Assembly: GCF_014638845.1 (NCBI RefSeq)
Contig: NZ_BMFP01000003.1
Location: forward strand, 248,001-312,000
Source: Pontibacter amylolyticus
GTDB taxonomy: Bacteria > Bacteroidota > Bacteroidia > Cytophagales > Hymenobacteraceae
Reading direction: 5' to 3'
DNA: 64,000 nucleotides
Shown: piece after piece, positions 1 to 9,124 of the stretch
Numbering within the stretch: position 1 is the first letter of the stretch
Layout: every line of letters starts with the position of its first letter
Notes under the pieces: generated by a model
Databases searched by the model: none
What the model saw: the letters and a program-made list of their open reading frames with translations, nothing else
Told to the model about the DNA's origin: nothing
Position numbers and translations under genes: made by a program

Positions 1-1659
1 CGCCTGCTCGTAACGCCGAACCTGCGCGTGCAGAATGACGAAAGCTTCACGGGAAGAAATGCCCGTACCTTCGACCTGAACGGAACGCTGTCAGAGTCTT
101 TGAACCGCGCTAGCTCAGACAACACGACGTTTAACTTCAACAACAACATCCTCTACTCCAAGCGTTTCGGGGATTCCGGCCGTATCCTGACGACCAATTT
201 CAACACCAGCATCAACAATGTAGATGGGGATGGTTTCCAGTACGAGCAGACGCAGAACTTTGAGAACGCCGACAACAACGTACTGCGCGACCAGTTCATC
301 CGTCTGGATCGCAAGAACTTCAGCTGGTCAGGAAGCACCAACTATTCCCAGCGCCTGGGGGAGAAATCTCGCTGGCAGTTGGAGTACAGCATCGGCAACC
401 AGATGCGTGACTCAGATCGCAGAACCTACGACTATGTAGAGACTGCCGGTGAGTATGCAGATTTCAACATGCCGCTGAGCAGCTCTTTCAAGAGCGATTA
501 CCTTTCGCAGAGTGTGGGTCCTAGCTACCAGTACCGCAACGACAAGACCAGATTGCAGGTGAACGCCCGATACGAGTATGCTGTACTCGACACAGACAGC
601 CAGTTCCCGGTAGACCTGGACCCGCTGAAGCGTAAATTCAGCAACTTCCTGCCATCTGCAGAGTACGAGTTCAAGTTTTCTCAGTCACAGAACCTGACGC
701 TCAACCTGCGAACCAACACCAACGTTCCTTCTGTGGAGCAACTTCAGGAAGTACTGGATATCTCTAACCCGCTGCAGGCCCGTATCGGTAACGCCGACCT
801 GGAGCAGGATTACCAGACCCGCTTTAACGCGCGCTACCGTAACTTCAATGCCGAAACTAACCGCGTGTTCTTCATCGGTATGTTCGGTACCATGACCAAC
901 AACTACGTGGCCAACAGCGTGTACACGACCAGTGCGCCGGAGGGGCTTGCCGAAGGGTATGAATTCCGTCCGGGCGCCCGCCTGAGCCGCCCTGAGAACA
1001 TGGACGGTTACTACAACGTGCGCTCTTTTTTCAACTACGGACAGCCGCTTAACTTCATCAGCTCGAACTTCAACGTGAACGGTTCGGTGGGTTATTCCAG
1101 AATACCAGGCAAGATCGATGGGCAAGTGAACTACTCCAACAACACCAACCTGGGTGCAGGATTCAACATCAGCAGCAACATCAGCGAGAAGATTGACTTC
1201 ACGGTTTCCACTTTCTCGAGCTACAACATTGTGTCTAACACACTGCGCACGACGCAGAACAACAACTTCTTCAACCAGAACACCAGCCTCCGTTACAACT
1301 GGATCCTTTGGAAAGACCTGGTATACCGCACCGAACTGAACCACCAGTACAATTCTGGCCTTTCAGCCGGCGTGGACAATAGCTTCCTGCTTTGGAACAT
1401 GAGCCTGGGCAAGAAGATCTTCAAGGACAAGCAAGGTGAGATCAGCCTGAGCGTGAATGACCTGATGAACCAGAACGTGAGCATCCGCCGCAACATCACA
1501 GAATCTTATGTGGAAGACGTGCAGTCAACTGTGCTGCAACGCTTCTTCATGCTGACGTTCTCATACAACATCCGCAGTTTCAAAGGAGCACCAGCTCCCG
1601 ATGAAAACATGCAGCGAGGCCCGGGTATGCACCGTGGCGGTCGTCCGGGAATGAACTAA
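1..1659 (+). CDS. TonB-dependent receptor-like outer membrane beta-barrel protein, 5' end missing
   Basis: The reading frame is open from base 1, so the N-terminal part (signal, carboxypeptidase-like and plug domains) lies outside the window; the GTG at base 28 is not a real start. What remains, about 550 residues, is an outer membrane barrel: alternating aromatic/polar strands rich in Asn, Tyr and Phe, with repeated NxN and YNI turns, as in the C-terminal barrel of Bacteroidota TonB-dependent receptors of the outer-membrane-beta-barrel type. The extreme C-terminus is not the usual terminal Phe but a tail rich in Gly, Arg, Met and Pro after the last strand (around MLTFSYNIRSF). Substrate cannot be told. 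Class is likely; the precise family is inferred. Confidence 0.8.
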   Translation, partial: RLLVTPNLRVQNDESFTGRNARTFDLNGTLSESLNRASSDNTTFNFNNNILYSKRFGDSGRILTTNFNTSINNVDGDGFQYEQTQNFENADNNVLRDQFIRLDRKNFSWSGSTNYSQRLGEKSRWQLEYSIGNQMRDSDRRTYDYVETAGEYADFNMPLSSSFKSDYLSQSVGPSYQYRNDKTRLQVNARYEYAVLDTDSQFPVDLDPLKRKFSNFLPSAEYEFKFSQSQNLTLNLRTNTNVPSVEQLQEVLDISNPLQARIGNADLEQDYQTRFNARYRNFNAETNRVFFIGMFGTMTNNYVANSVYTTSAPEGLAEGYEFRPGARLSRPENMDGYYNVRSFFNYGQPLNFISSNFNVNGSVGYSRIPGKIDGQVNYSNNTNLGAGFNISSNISEKIDFTVSTFSSYNIVSNTLRTTQNNNFFNQNTSLRYNWILWKDLVYRTELNHQYNSGLSAGVDNSFLLWNMSLGKKIFKDKQGEISLSVNDLMNQNVSIRRNITESYVEDVQSTVLQRFFMLTFSYNIRSFKGAPAPDENMQRGPGMHRGGRPGMN

Positions 1660-1680
1660 GCCAAATTACCTTTCACCAAA

Positions 1681-1716
1681 AGAGGCCTGCAAGTTTTGCA
1701 GGCCTCTTTTGTTTTT
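1681..1716 (+). terminator. Intrinsic terminator of the TonB-dependent receptor gene
   Basis: Perfect 12-bp stem (AGAGGCCTGCAA at 1681-1692 with TTGCAGGCCTCT at 1696-1707), three-base loop, then a T-rich run to 1716. It lies 21 bases after the stop codon. Confidence 0.9.
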
Positions 1717-1728
1717 AGTGGGCATGAA

Positions 1729-1784
1729 GGTATAGGTATAGGTATAGGTATAGGTATAGGTATAGGTATAGGTATAGGTATAGG
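1729..1784. repeat. Hexanucleotide tandem array (GGTATA)9
   Basis: Nine exact, uninterrupted copies of GGTATA followed by GG. The array ends one base before the stop codon of menC, which runs in from the other side, so it lies at the 3' end of the menC transcript, where it reads (TATACC)n. The same hexamer is scattered through the whole window. Perfect copies suggest recent slippage expansion. Confidence 0.97.
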
Positions 1785-1785
1785 C

Positions 1786-2865
1786 TTATGCCTGTTCAGG
1801 CAATTTGCCCCAATTATCACTACCATACCAAAGCCAGCCTTCTCTTATTTGCAGTGGAGAGTCGATGTTGTTATGGTATAGCTGTCCGGTGCCGAGCCCT
1901 TGTGGGATGCTGATGGCATAATTTCCCGTGAACTGACTGATCGCGTTAAGCCCGATGTTTGACTCCAGTGCCGACGTCATCCACCAGCTGATATTGCGTT
2001 CCTTCGCTTTCTCGATCCAGTCTGCGCTCGCTTGCAGCCCCCCGACCAGGGTTGGCTTCAGGATGATGTACTGCGGCTTAATAAAATCCAGTAACTCCAC
2101 CTGGCGTGCTGCTTCCTGCACCCCGATCAGTTCCTCGTCCAGGGCGATCGGTATGGGGGTATAGGCACAAAGCTGTTGCATCTGCTCGGGCTGTCCCTGC
2201 CGGATGGGTTGCTCAATGGAGTGCAGGCTATACCTGGCCAGACGCTCCAGTTTGCGAAAAGCCTCGTCGGGGGCAAAAGCACCATTGGCATCCACCCTAA
2301 TGGTCAGTTCCGCTGGCCCGGCAACTTCCCGGATCTGGTGCAGGATCTCAAGCTCAGTGGCAAAGTCCAGGCTGCCGATTTTCAGCTTCAGACAGGTATA
2401 GCCTTCGGACAGTTTCTTTCTGATCTGCTCCTGCATAAAGTCCTTCTCCCCCATCCAGATCAATCCGTTGATAGGTATACCTGCCTTGCCCTGGCTGAAT
2501 TCGTTTGTATAAAGGACTTTTCTTCCACCTTGTTGTAGATCCAGCAGGGCCGTTTCTAGTGCAAACCGGATCGCTGGCCAGTCACGCAGATCACCAGACA
2601 TAAGCATCTGCTGCAAATCGATAACCGTTAGTTGACGCTCCTTTACTTCAGCCACAATCTTCCTGAGTTTAGCTTCCAGTTCGGGACGTGAGTCAATGCT
2701 CAAGCCGGGAAGAGGCGCGCACTCTCCTATGCCAATTGTCTCCGGATCGTCAGAATCGCTGAGCTGGAGGTAGTATACCTGGTGCGTGCGCATTGCCCCG
2801 CGTGAGGTGCGGGCATCGAATTTGAACTGCAGCTGATGGGGCGTAACCGTCAATCGTAAGGACAT
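1786..2865 (-). CDS. menC: o-Succinylbenzoate synthase (MenC)
   Basis: Enolase-superfamily enzyme that dehydrates SHCHC to o-succinylbenzoate in menaquinone synthesis; cytoplasmic. The 359-residue protein has the family's layout: N-terminal capping domain (1-120) and TIM barrel with KLK (Lys160, Lys162), metal ligands Asp192 (RVDANG), Glu218 (SIEQP) and Asp243 (ALDEE), and Lys270 (ILKP). These are the two catalytic lysines and three Mg ligands expected of the MLE/OSBS subgroup. N-succinyl-amino-acid racemase or a dipeptide epimerase would look similar, but the Bacteroidota sequence style favours MenC. No other men gene is nearby. The ATG is the only sensible start. A GGTATA tandem array abuts the stop codon. 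Confidence 0.85.
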   Translation of the reverse strand: MSLRLTVTPHQLQFKFDARTSRGAMRTHQVYYLQLSDSDDPETIGIGECAPLPGLSIDSRPELEAKLRKIVAEVKERQLTVIDLQQMLMSGDLRDWPAIRFALETALLDLQQGGRKVLYTNEFSQGKAGIPINGLIWMGEKDFMQEQIRKKLSEGYTCLKLKIGSLDFATELEILHQIREVAGPAELTIRVDANGAFAPDEAFRKLERLARYSLHSIEQPIRQGQPEQMQQLCAYTPIPIALDEELIGVQEAARQVELLDFIKPQYIILKPTLVGGLQASADWIEKAKERNISWWMTSALESNIGLNAISQFTGNYAISIPQGLGTGQLYHNNIDSPLQIREGWLWYGSDNWGKLPEQA

Positions 2866-3012
2866 AGTAGCGTAAAATTAGGCTTTCCAAAATCGGCTTA
2901 TCGAAAACAAAGTACGTAGAAAAAGAGTTAACACGACAGTTTGAAGGTCTTTTATCCCTCGAATAACAGCATTTGACTGCTGCTAAACCGCTTCCTTAAC
3001 ATTAAAATACCT

Positions 3013-4278
3013 ATGACAACGATCACTGCTTCCATCAGCCAGACCATACTTGAGCGATTCAGCCAGATCCGGGCGCAGACCGAAAAGATATGTTCCCCGC
3101 TGGAGCCCGAGGATACGGTGGTGCAGCCGATGGTTGATGTTAGTCCCCCGAAATGGCACATGGCGCATACCACCTGGTTTTTTGAGCAATTTGTGCTGGG
3201 TACCTATCTGAAAAACTATCAGGTGTATCATCCGAACTACGCCTTTCTGTTCAACTCTTACTACAACTCGGTGGGCAACCGCGTACAGCGGGCAGAGCGC
3301 AGCACCCTCACCCGGCCACCCCTGCGCGATGTCTACGCCTACCGACGACATGTCAACGAAAACATGGTCGAACTACTGCAAAAAGTAAGCGATAACCAGC
3401 TGGAAGAACTCCTGCCTGTGCTGGAACTGGGCCTGCAGCATGAACAGCAACACCAGGAACTACTCATCACCGATATCAAATACATCCTCAGTACCAATCC
3501 GCTTTTACCGGCCTACGCTAAAACGGTCGCTGACACACCATCTGCAGACCCGGGTAAACCGGAGTTTCTGGAGGTGCCCGGCGGCATTTACCGGATCGGT
3601 TTTCAGGGAGAAGGCTTTTGTTTCGACAACGAGCTGGGCGTGCACGAGGTGCTACTCTCTGATTTCAACGTCATGAACCGCCTGGTGACAAATGCCGAGT
3701 ACCTGGAGTTTATGCAGGACGGCGGCTACAGCGATTTCCGTTTCTGGCTCGACGAGGGCCTGGCCATGGTGCGCAGCAACAACCTGAAGGCCCCGCTGTA
3801 CTGGCTCGAGCAGGACGGTGACTGGCACTACTATACCATGCACGGGCTGGAGAAACTGGACCTGCACAAGCCTGTCAGCCATATCAGCTTTTACGAAGCA
3901 CAGGCCTATGCCACCTGGGCCGGGAAGCGCCTGTTAACTGAATTTGAATGGGAAGCGGCCTCGCAGGTATACCCACCTATAACTGGCAACTTCCAGGAGT
4001 CCGGGTTGTTTGAGCCAAGGGCAGGTATACGCAGTAAAGGTATGCAGCAACTCTATGGCGACGCCTGGGAATGGACCTACAGCGCTTACCACCCCTACCC
4101 GGGTTTTACAACGGCCGCCGGGGCACTGGGCGAGTACAATGGCAAGTTTATGATCAACCAAATGGTGTTGCGTGGTGGTTCATGCGCTACACCCGAGCGC
4201 CATATCAGAACCACTTACCGTAATTTTTTCCACCCTGACAAACGCTGGCAGTTCACCGGAATTAGACTGGCGCAATAA
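3013..4278 (+). CDS. egtB: Ergothioneine biosynthesis protein EgtB (sulfoxide synthase)
   Basis: Non-haem iron enzyme joining trimethylhistidine to a thiol donor (gamma-glutamylcysteine or cysteine) with oxygen to give the sulfoxide precursor of ergothioneine. The 421-residue protein has a DinB-like helical N-domain (about 1-155) with iron ligands visible as His52 (MAHTTWFFE) and His143/His147 (HEQQHQE), then a formylglycine-generating-enzyme-like C-domain (about 175-421) with GDAWEWT and LRGGSCAT motifs near the end. Four bases separate it from egtD, so the two are surely co-transcribed. No egtA, egtC or egtE gene lies nearby, so the thiol donor and the C-S lyase must come from elsewhere or the route is shortened. 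Confidence 0.93.
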   Translation: MTTITASISQTILERFSQIRAQTEKICSPLEPEDTVVQPMVDVSPPKWHMAHTTWFFEQFVLGTYLKNYQVYHPNYAFLFNSYYNSVGNRVQRAERSTLTRPPLRDVYAYRRHVNENMVELLQKVSDNQLEELLPVLELGLQHEQQHQELLITDIKYILSTNPLLPAYAKTVADTPSADPGKPEFLEVPGGIYRIGFQGEGFCFDNELGVHEVLLSDFNVMNRLVTNAEYLEFMQDGGYSDFRFWLDEGLAMVRSNNLKAPLYWLEQDGDWHYYTMHGLEKLDLHKPVSHISFYEAQAYATWAGKRLLTEFEWEAASQVYPPITGNFQESGLFEPRAGIRSKGMQQLYGDAWEWTYSAYHPYPGFTTAAGALGEYNGKFMINQMVLRGGSCATPERHIRTTYRNFFHPDKRWQFTGIRLAQ

Positions 4279-4282
4279 AACG

Positions 4283-5290
4283 ATGCTACTACAATCAACA
4301 ACCAACCCATTGATTGACCTTTCACGCAAGACTAATGGCACCCAAGACCGGGCTGAGTTCGCCAAACACGTGGCGGATGGCTTAAGCCAGCACCCTAAAA
4401 AGTTGTCCTCCCGCTACTTTTATGATGCCAAGGGGAGCAAGCTTTTCCAGCAGATCATGGACTTGCCTGAGTATTACCTGACCCGCGCCGAATACAGCCT
4501 GATGCAGCGGCACCGATCAGCCATGGTCAGAGCTTTTGCGGCCGGCGGTTTCTTTCATCTCGTCGATCTGGGAGCCGGAGATGCCTTGAAAACGAAGCTG
4601 CTGTTGCAGGAACTTGAACGCCAGCAAAAGCCCTTCGATTATGTCCCCATGGACATCTCGGGATCTGCGATGCAGGAACTGAGCAAAGACCTGCAGCAGG
4701 CGCATCCGGATCTGCACGTGCAGGCGGTCGTGGCGGAGTATATCACGGGTCTGCAATGGCTCGAGCAGCACCTGACGGAGCGAAAAGTCGTGCTGTTCCT
4801 GGGTTCCAACATTGGCAACTTTGAGCGCGAAGAGGGACTCGAATTCATAAGCCAGATCAGGCGGCACCTTCAGCCGGGCGACCTGTTTCTGCTGGGGGTA
4901 GACTTAACCAAAGATCCGGATATTATTCTGGCTGCCTACAATGATGCCAGCGGCGTAACGGCTGCCTTTAACCTGAACCTGCTGGAGCGCATCAACCGGG
5001 AACTGGGGGGGAATTTCGATCTGGACGATTTCAAACATTTTGCGCTGTACGATCCGCAACTGGGCGTGATGAAGAGCTTCCTGGTTAGTCAATGTGAGCA
5101 GGAGGTATACCTGGAAGCTAACCAGGCGCGTTATTCCTTTGCTGCCTGGGAGGCGATCCATACGGAGAGTTCGCACAAATATACTTTGCCCCAAGCCACC
5201 GAAATGGGCCGCTCGGCTGGTTTTGAACTTGTCACGTCTTACCTCGACGAGAAAGGCGGCTTTGCGGACATGCTTTTTAAAGCTATCTGA
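4283..5290 (+). CDS. egtD: L-histidine N-alpha-methyltransferase EgtD
   Basis: SAM-dependent enzyme that trimethylates histidine to hercynine, the first step of ergothioneine synthesis. The 335-residue protein shows the EgtD/DUF2260 signature: SSRYFYDAKGS near residue 43, YYLTRAE at 64-70, the SAM loop VDLGAGDALKT at 94-104, and FLGSNIGNFERE further on. The ATG at 4283 was chosen because it lies four bases after the egtB stop and gives the family's normal N-terminus; the frame is open further upstream inside egtB, but that is not credible coding sequence. Confidence 0.94.
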   Translation: MLLQSTTNPLIDLSRKTNGTQDRAEFAKHVADGLSQHPKKLSSRYFYDAKGSKLFQQIMDLPEYYLTRAEYSLMQRHRSAMVRAFAAGGFFHLVDLGAGDALKTKLLLQELERQQKPFDYVPMDISGSAMQELSKDLQQAHPDLHVQAVVAEYITGLQWLEQHLTERKVVLFLGSNIGNFEREEGLEFISQIRRHLQPGDLFLLGVDLTKDPDIILAAYNDASGVTAAFNLNLLERINRELGGNFDLDDFKHFALYDPQLGVMKSFLVSQCEQEVYLEANQARYSFAAWEAIHTESSHKYTLPQATEMGRSAGFELVTSYLDEKGGFADMLFKAI

Positions 5291-5320
5291 TCATCTTCCC
5301 TAATATTGATCATCCCGCTT

Positions 5321-5422
5321 ATGGATACCAAGAAGATAATTTTAACCGCTGCCTTAGTGCTGCTCCCGATTCCGGCGAGAGCAATTCTGGCAAAGCTCCG
5401 TGGTGTAAAAAAAACCACTTGA
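5321..5422 (+). CDS. Possible 33-residue hydrophobic peptide
   Basis: A short ATG frame 30 bases after egtD. It starts MDTKK, continues with a hydrophobic stretch resembling a signal peptide or single membrane helix (IILTAALVLLPIPARA), and has a basic tail ending KKTT. Position suggests it could be the last gene of the egtBD transcript, but no family is recognised and chance is quite possible. Confidence 0.25.
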   Translation: MDTKKIILTAALVLLPIPARAILAKLRGVKKTT

Positions 5423-5455
5423 GCAGATCGAAATAGCTGACTTATGCAACTTCAC

Positions 5456-5488
5456 TTGTGCTAGGGAAAGGAAAAAAGGCTAATTTTG
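5456..5488 (+). promoter_or_regulatory. Predicted promoter of the MATE gene
   Basis: A Bacteroidota-type -7 box TAATTTTG (5481-5488) matches TAnnTTTG, with TTG at 5456-5458 about 22 bases upstream in the -33 position. The ATG follows at 5511. Spacing is slightly long. Confidence 0.5.
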
Positions 5489-5510
5489 CAGTCCTTTTTC
5501 CTTCCCCTTT

Positions 5511-6851
5511 ATGATTTCATTAGAATACCGAGACCACTTCCGAAAGAATTTCCTGCTGGCATACCCTGTCGTGCTAAGTCAGCTGGGACATATCATGGTC
5601 AGTGTATTCGACAGCCTGATGGTGGGGCAAATCGGAACGATACCTTTGGCGGCCGCTTCACTGGGCAATAGTATTTTCACCATCACGCTGGTATTTGGGT
5701 TGGGCGTATCCTACAGCATCACGCCTTTGATCGCGGCAGCCGACGGCCGCCGAAACTATACCCGCATCTCCCTGCTTTTGCTCAACGGATTGTTTTCCAA
5801 CCTGCTGCTGGGCGTTATCTTATTCATAGCCGGGTACTTTCTCTCACCCTATATCACCTGGCTCAACCAACCCGAAGAGGTTGTCAGACAGGCCGTTCCT
5901 TACATCAACATTTTGTTCTTGTCCATGGTGCCCTTGATGGTGTTTCAGGCTTTTCGCCAGTTTGCAGAGGGGCTTTCACTTACCAAACAGGCCATGTACA
6001 TTTCCATCATAGCCAATGCGCTCAACATTGTGCTCAACTACATCCTCATCTACGGAAAACTGGGATTTGAACCCATGGGACTGGTGGGTGCTGGTTGGGC
6101 CACTTTGATCTCGCGCGTCATCATGGCCCTGATGATGGGGGGCTATGTGCTTTACGGCAAACGGTTTGCCGCCTTCCACCGCTTCCTTACTTTCCGGCAC
6201 CTGTCTTTTGTGCACATGTACCACATCTTCCGCCTGGGGCTTCCCATCTCCGGACAAATGGTGTTTGAGATGGGGGCCTTCAGCTTCTCGGCCATCATGA
6301 TCGGGTGGCTGGGCGCGCGTGAACTGGCCGCCCACCAGATCGCCATCAACGTGGCTTCGGTCACGTACATGATGGCCAGCGGAATTGCGGCGGCTGCGAC
6401 CATTCGGGTGGGTAACCAGAAAGGCCTTGGCAACTTCAGAGCCATGCAGGTAGCCGGTAACAGCAGTTTTATGATGGGGGTACTTTTCATGATTCTGAGC
6501 GGGCTGCTGATGATTGCCGGTAAAAATTTTATACCTTCCCTATACCTGGACGATCCCCTGGTGATCGAACTGGCCTCTACCCTGCTCATCATTGCCGCCC
6601 TGTTCCAGATTTCGGACGGTGTGCAGGTAGTGGGACTGGGTGCGCTCCGTGGTCTTGAGGATGTGCGTATACCTGGGCTTATCTCTCTGGTCGCCTACTG
6701 GGTGATCGGTCTGCCGGTGGGGTACATACTCTGCTTTAAGCTGGGTTTTGGTGTGCACGGTGTCTGGACTGGCCTGTTAGTGGGATTGTCAGTAGCCGCT
6801 ATATTACTATTCTGGCGCTTTAAAATGCTAAGTAGCAGGCTTAGCAAATAA
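5511..6851 (+). CDS. MATE family multidrug/Na+ antiporter
   Basis: A 446-residue, twelve-helix inner membrane exporter of the MATE (NorM/DinF) family, which expels cationic compounds against a Na+ or H+ gradient. The N-terminal helix carries the family pattern PVVLSQLGHIMVSVFDSLMVG, and a second half repeats the fold from about residue 235 (GLPISGQMVFEMGAFSFS). Length is standard and no internal damage is seen. It stands alone between egtD and a DUF922 gene on the same strand, with its own promoter. Substrate cannot be predicted. Confidence 0.93.
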   Translation: MISLEYRDHFRKNFLLAYPVVLSQLGHIMVSVFDSLMVGQIGTIPLAAASLGNSIFTITLVFGLGVSYSITPLIAAADGRRNYTRISLLLLNGLFSNLLLGVILFIAGYFLSPYITWLNQPEEVVRQAVPYINILFLSMVPLMVFQAFRQFAEGLSLTKQAMYISIIANALNIVLNYILIYGKLGFEPMGLVGAGWATLISRVIMALMMGGYVLYGKRFAAFHRFLTFRHLSFVHMYHIFRLGLPISGQMVFEMGAFSFSAIMIGWLGARELAAHQIAINVASVTYMMASGIAAAATIRVGNQKGLGNFRAMQVAGNSSFMMGVLFMILSGLLMIAGKNFIPSLYLDDPLVIELASTLLIIAALFQISDGVQVVGLGALRGLEDVRIPGLISLVAYWVIGLPVGYILCFKLGFGVHGVWTGLLVGLSVAAILLFWRFKMLSSRLSK

Positions 6852-6923
6852 AATAATGCAATCGTGGCACCTATTTGTATGTGCCGCTGTTGCCCCGATA
6901 GAGACTTTTTAAACTTTTAGCCG

Positions 6924-7511
6924 ATGTTTATCATTACTCTACTCCTAAGCCTACTGGTGGGCTTGCTATTGCCGCATGCCACCCCAGCCGGTTCGCCGGC
7001 GTCTGTTATTTATGTTCCAAACCCAGCCAACTCCGGCGTTTCTAATACTGAACAGCTGGCCTGGTCTGCTGAGCGGAAGTTGAACTGGGAGGACTTCAGG
7101 GGAACACCCGAGTCCACCAACCCGCACCACGCCCTGACGGCTGCCAACCTGGCCGTGGACGCCCGCTGCAAAGACAATAAGTTTTACTACGAGGTGAAGT
7201 GCGTGTTCCTTCCGGGAGAGTCCTGGTCGAAGAACAAAAAGTCGGAGAAGCTGCTGGCACACGAGCAACTGCATTTTGACCTCACGGAGGTGCATGCCCG
7301 CATGCTGCGCCGGGAGTTGAAGGAACTTGGGATGTCTTGCGGCAACCTGAAGACCAACCTGAACACCACGGTCGGTAACGCATTCAAAGCCTGGAAAGCG
7401 GAGCAGGATCAATTCGATAAAGCGTCCCGCCATGGGTTGGATGCAGAGGTACAGCAGGACTGGGATAACCGAATAACACAGCGCCTGAGGGAACTGGACG
7501 CCTGGAAATAA
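6924..7511 (+). CDS. DUF922 family secreted metallopeptidase-like protein
   Basis: A 195-residue protein with an N-terminal signal sequence (hydrophobic residues 2-17) and the DUF922 pattern: LNWEDFRG around residues 53-60 and a zinc-peptidase motif HEQLHFD (His113, Glu114, His117). DUF922 proteins are predicted exported zinc-dependent proteases. It lies downstream of the MATE gene with a 72-base gap and ends at a shared terminator with the convergent oxidoreductase gene. The activity is inferred from the HExxH motif alone. Confidence 0.8.
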   Translation: MFIITLLLSLLVGLLLPHATPAGSPASVIYVPNPANSGVSNTEQLAWSAERKLNWEDFRGTPESTNPHHALTAANLAVDARCKDNKFYYEVKCVFLPGESWSKNKKSEKLLAHEQLHFDLTEVHARMLRRELKELGMSCGNLKTNLNTTVGNAFKAWKAEQDQFDKASRHGLDAEVQQDWDNRITQRLRELDAWK

Positions 7512-7520
7512 GATCTGATC

Positions 7521-7565
7521 AAAAAAAGCCCTGCATTACGGAAACGCAAAGCAGGGCTTTTTTTT
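7521..7565. terminator. Bidirectional terminator between convergent genes
   Basis: AAAAAAAGCCCTGC (7521-7534) pairs with GCAGGGCTTTTTTT (from 7551), giving an A-run/stem/T-run structure that works in both directions for the DUF922 and Rieske oxidoreductase genes. Confidence 0.9.
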
Positions 7566-7582
7566 AAGTTTTATTTAGGCTA

Positions 7583-9124
7583 TTACTCAGCAGGGCCAAG
7601 GTCTTTGGAAGCCGGACCCGTAATCACCTTTCCGAATGGGTCAAAACGGGAGCCGTGGCAGGGACAATCCCAGGAACTTTCCACTTCGTTCCAGTGCACC
7701 ACGCAACCCAGGTGCGTACACACCGCCGAACACTCGTGCCGCACCCCGTCCTGATCGCAGTACACCGCCACTTTGCTCATCCCTTTGCGCATGATCTTGC
7801 CTGTTCCAGGCATCACTTCCATCGGATCTTTCACCTCTCCGGGTGTCACGAAATCTTTGAACTGGGCGGCTACGTTGATGTTCTCCTTTAAAAACTCCCC
7901 TACCGATTTGCTATTCTTACGGCCTGGGTCATAGAGTTTTTCCCATGGGTTCGGCCTTCCCTGTATCAGGTCGGTGATCAGCATACCGGCAATGGTGCTG
8001 TTTGTCATGCCATGGCCTGAGTCACCGGTGGCGATGTACACATTCTCGGAATCACCCGGATTGCGGCCTATAAAGCCAAGGCCGTCCACAGGTTCCAGCA
8101 CCTGGCCTGACCAGCGGTAGACCACTTCTTTGGCCATCGGAAAGTGCTTGCGCGTCCAGCGCTCAAGGGCTTCGAATCGCTCACTCAGATGATCGCCCTG
8201 CCCTGTCTTGTGGTCCTCGCCCCCTACGATCAGCAGGTCCAGGTCGTCTGCGTTTTCCCCGCCTGTTTTGCCTTTCAGCAACCGCACGTAGTGATAAGGA
8301 TCTTCCATGTCCCAGTAAAGCGCATCCGGCACCTCGCCCTGCCGCACCGCAAGCCCGATGGCGTAGGTGCGGTAAGGAGCCTGTTTCGTGTGCATCGTCA
8401 CCAGGTCGTTGATCGGCGTGTTGGTGGTCACGACCAGGTGGTTAGCTGCTACGGCATGTCCCTCTTTCGAAACAGCCGACACAACCGGGCCTGTCTCAAA
8501 GCGCTCCACCTTCGTTTTGGTATAAATGCGGCCACTTGCTTGGATAAAGGCGTTTGCCAGCGCAGAAACGTATTTCAGGACGTGAAAATGCGCCTGGTTG
8601 GGGTATTGCAGACAAGGAAACTCCGTCAGGGTGTTCAGCGGGCTGTGCTTGCGGAGCACCACGTCCATCCAGCCGATCTTCTGCAGCGCCTCTAGTTCCT
8701 TCATCAGGTCATCCTGCTGCTTGTTGTCGGTGGCGAACAGATAACCGTCTACCCGGGTAAAATCGCAGTCAATTTTTTCATCTTTGATGATCTCTTCGAT
8801 CTTGTCGATTGCCTTCCCGTGGCTTTGGGCAGCCAGGCGGGCGCCGTCCTCCCCATGAAGGCGGATCAGTTCGTCGAAGCGCTCATCCAGTGCATTGGAC
8901 AAGTGGGCCGTCGTGCGGCTTGTTTCGCCACCGCCTATTTCCTTGGCTTCCAGCAACACCACGTTGCGCCCTTCCTTGGCCAGCAGGTAGGCCGTGGTAA
9001 CTCCTGCTATACCTGCCCCGACAACGCATACATCACATCGGATGTTGTCCTGTAGGGGGCTCGTAACAGGCATCGTTATATTCTCCACCCACACGGGTAA
9101 ACTAGCTCCGGATTCTCTTTTCAT
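7583..9124 (-). CDS. FAD-dependent oxidoreductase with C-terminal Rieske [2Fe-2S] domain
   Basis: A 513-residue two-domain protein. The N-terminal DAO-type FAD domain begins with a dinucleotide fold (VVGAGIAG near residue 34) and ends around residue 390 with a second FAD-contact region (YIATGDSGHG). The C-terminal Rieske domain binds a [2Fe-2S] cluster through Cys469-x-His471 and Cys487-x2-His490, with the disulfide pair Cys474/Cys489 of high-potential Rieske proteins. The same architecture is common in Bacteroidota and Firmicutes, but its substrate (an amine or amino acid is typical of the DAO fold) is unknown. It stands alone. No signal peptide is evident, so it is probably cytoplasmic. Confidence 0.9.
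   Translation of the reverse strand: MKRESGASLPVWVENITMPVTSPLQDNIRCDVCVVGAGIAGVTTAYLLAKEGRNVVLLEAKEIGGGETSRTTAHLSNALDERFDELIRLHGEDGARLAAQSHGKAIDKIEEIIKDEKIDCDFTRVDGYLFATDNKQQDDLMKELEALQKIGWMDVVLRKHSPLNTLTEFPCLQYPNQAHFHVLKYVSALANAFIQASGRIYTKTKVERFETGPVVSAVSKEGHAVAANHLVVTTNTPINDLVTMHTKQAPYRTYAIGLAVRQGEVPDALYWDMEDPYHYVRLLKGKTGGENADDLDLLIVGGEDHKTGQGDHLSERFEALERWTRKHFPMAKEVVYRWSGQVLEPVDGLGFIGRNPGDSENVYIATGDSGHGMTNSTIAGMLITDLIQGRPNPWEKLYDPGRKNSKSVGEFLKENINVAAQFKDFVTPGEVKDPMEVMPGTGKIMRKGMSKVAVYCDQDGVRHECSAVCTHLGCVVHWNEVESSWDCPCHGSRFDPFGKVITGPASKDLGPAE

Noticed and set aside
685..1344. Long minus-strand frame of 219 residues inside the receptor gene
   Set aside because: Antisense to a clear outer membrane barrel; Val/His/Arg-rich translation with no domain.
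1696..1881. Plus-strand frame with (Gly-Ile)n
   Set aside because: It only translates the (GGTATA)9 array and antisense of menC.
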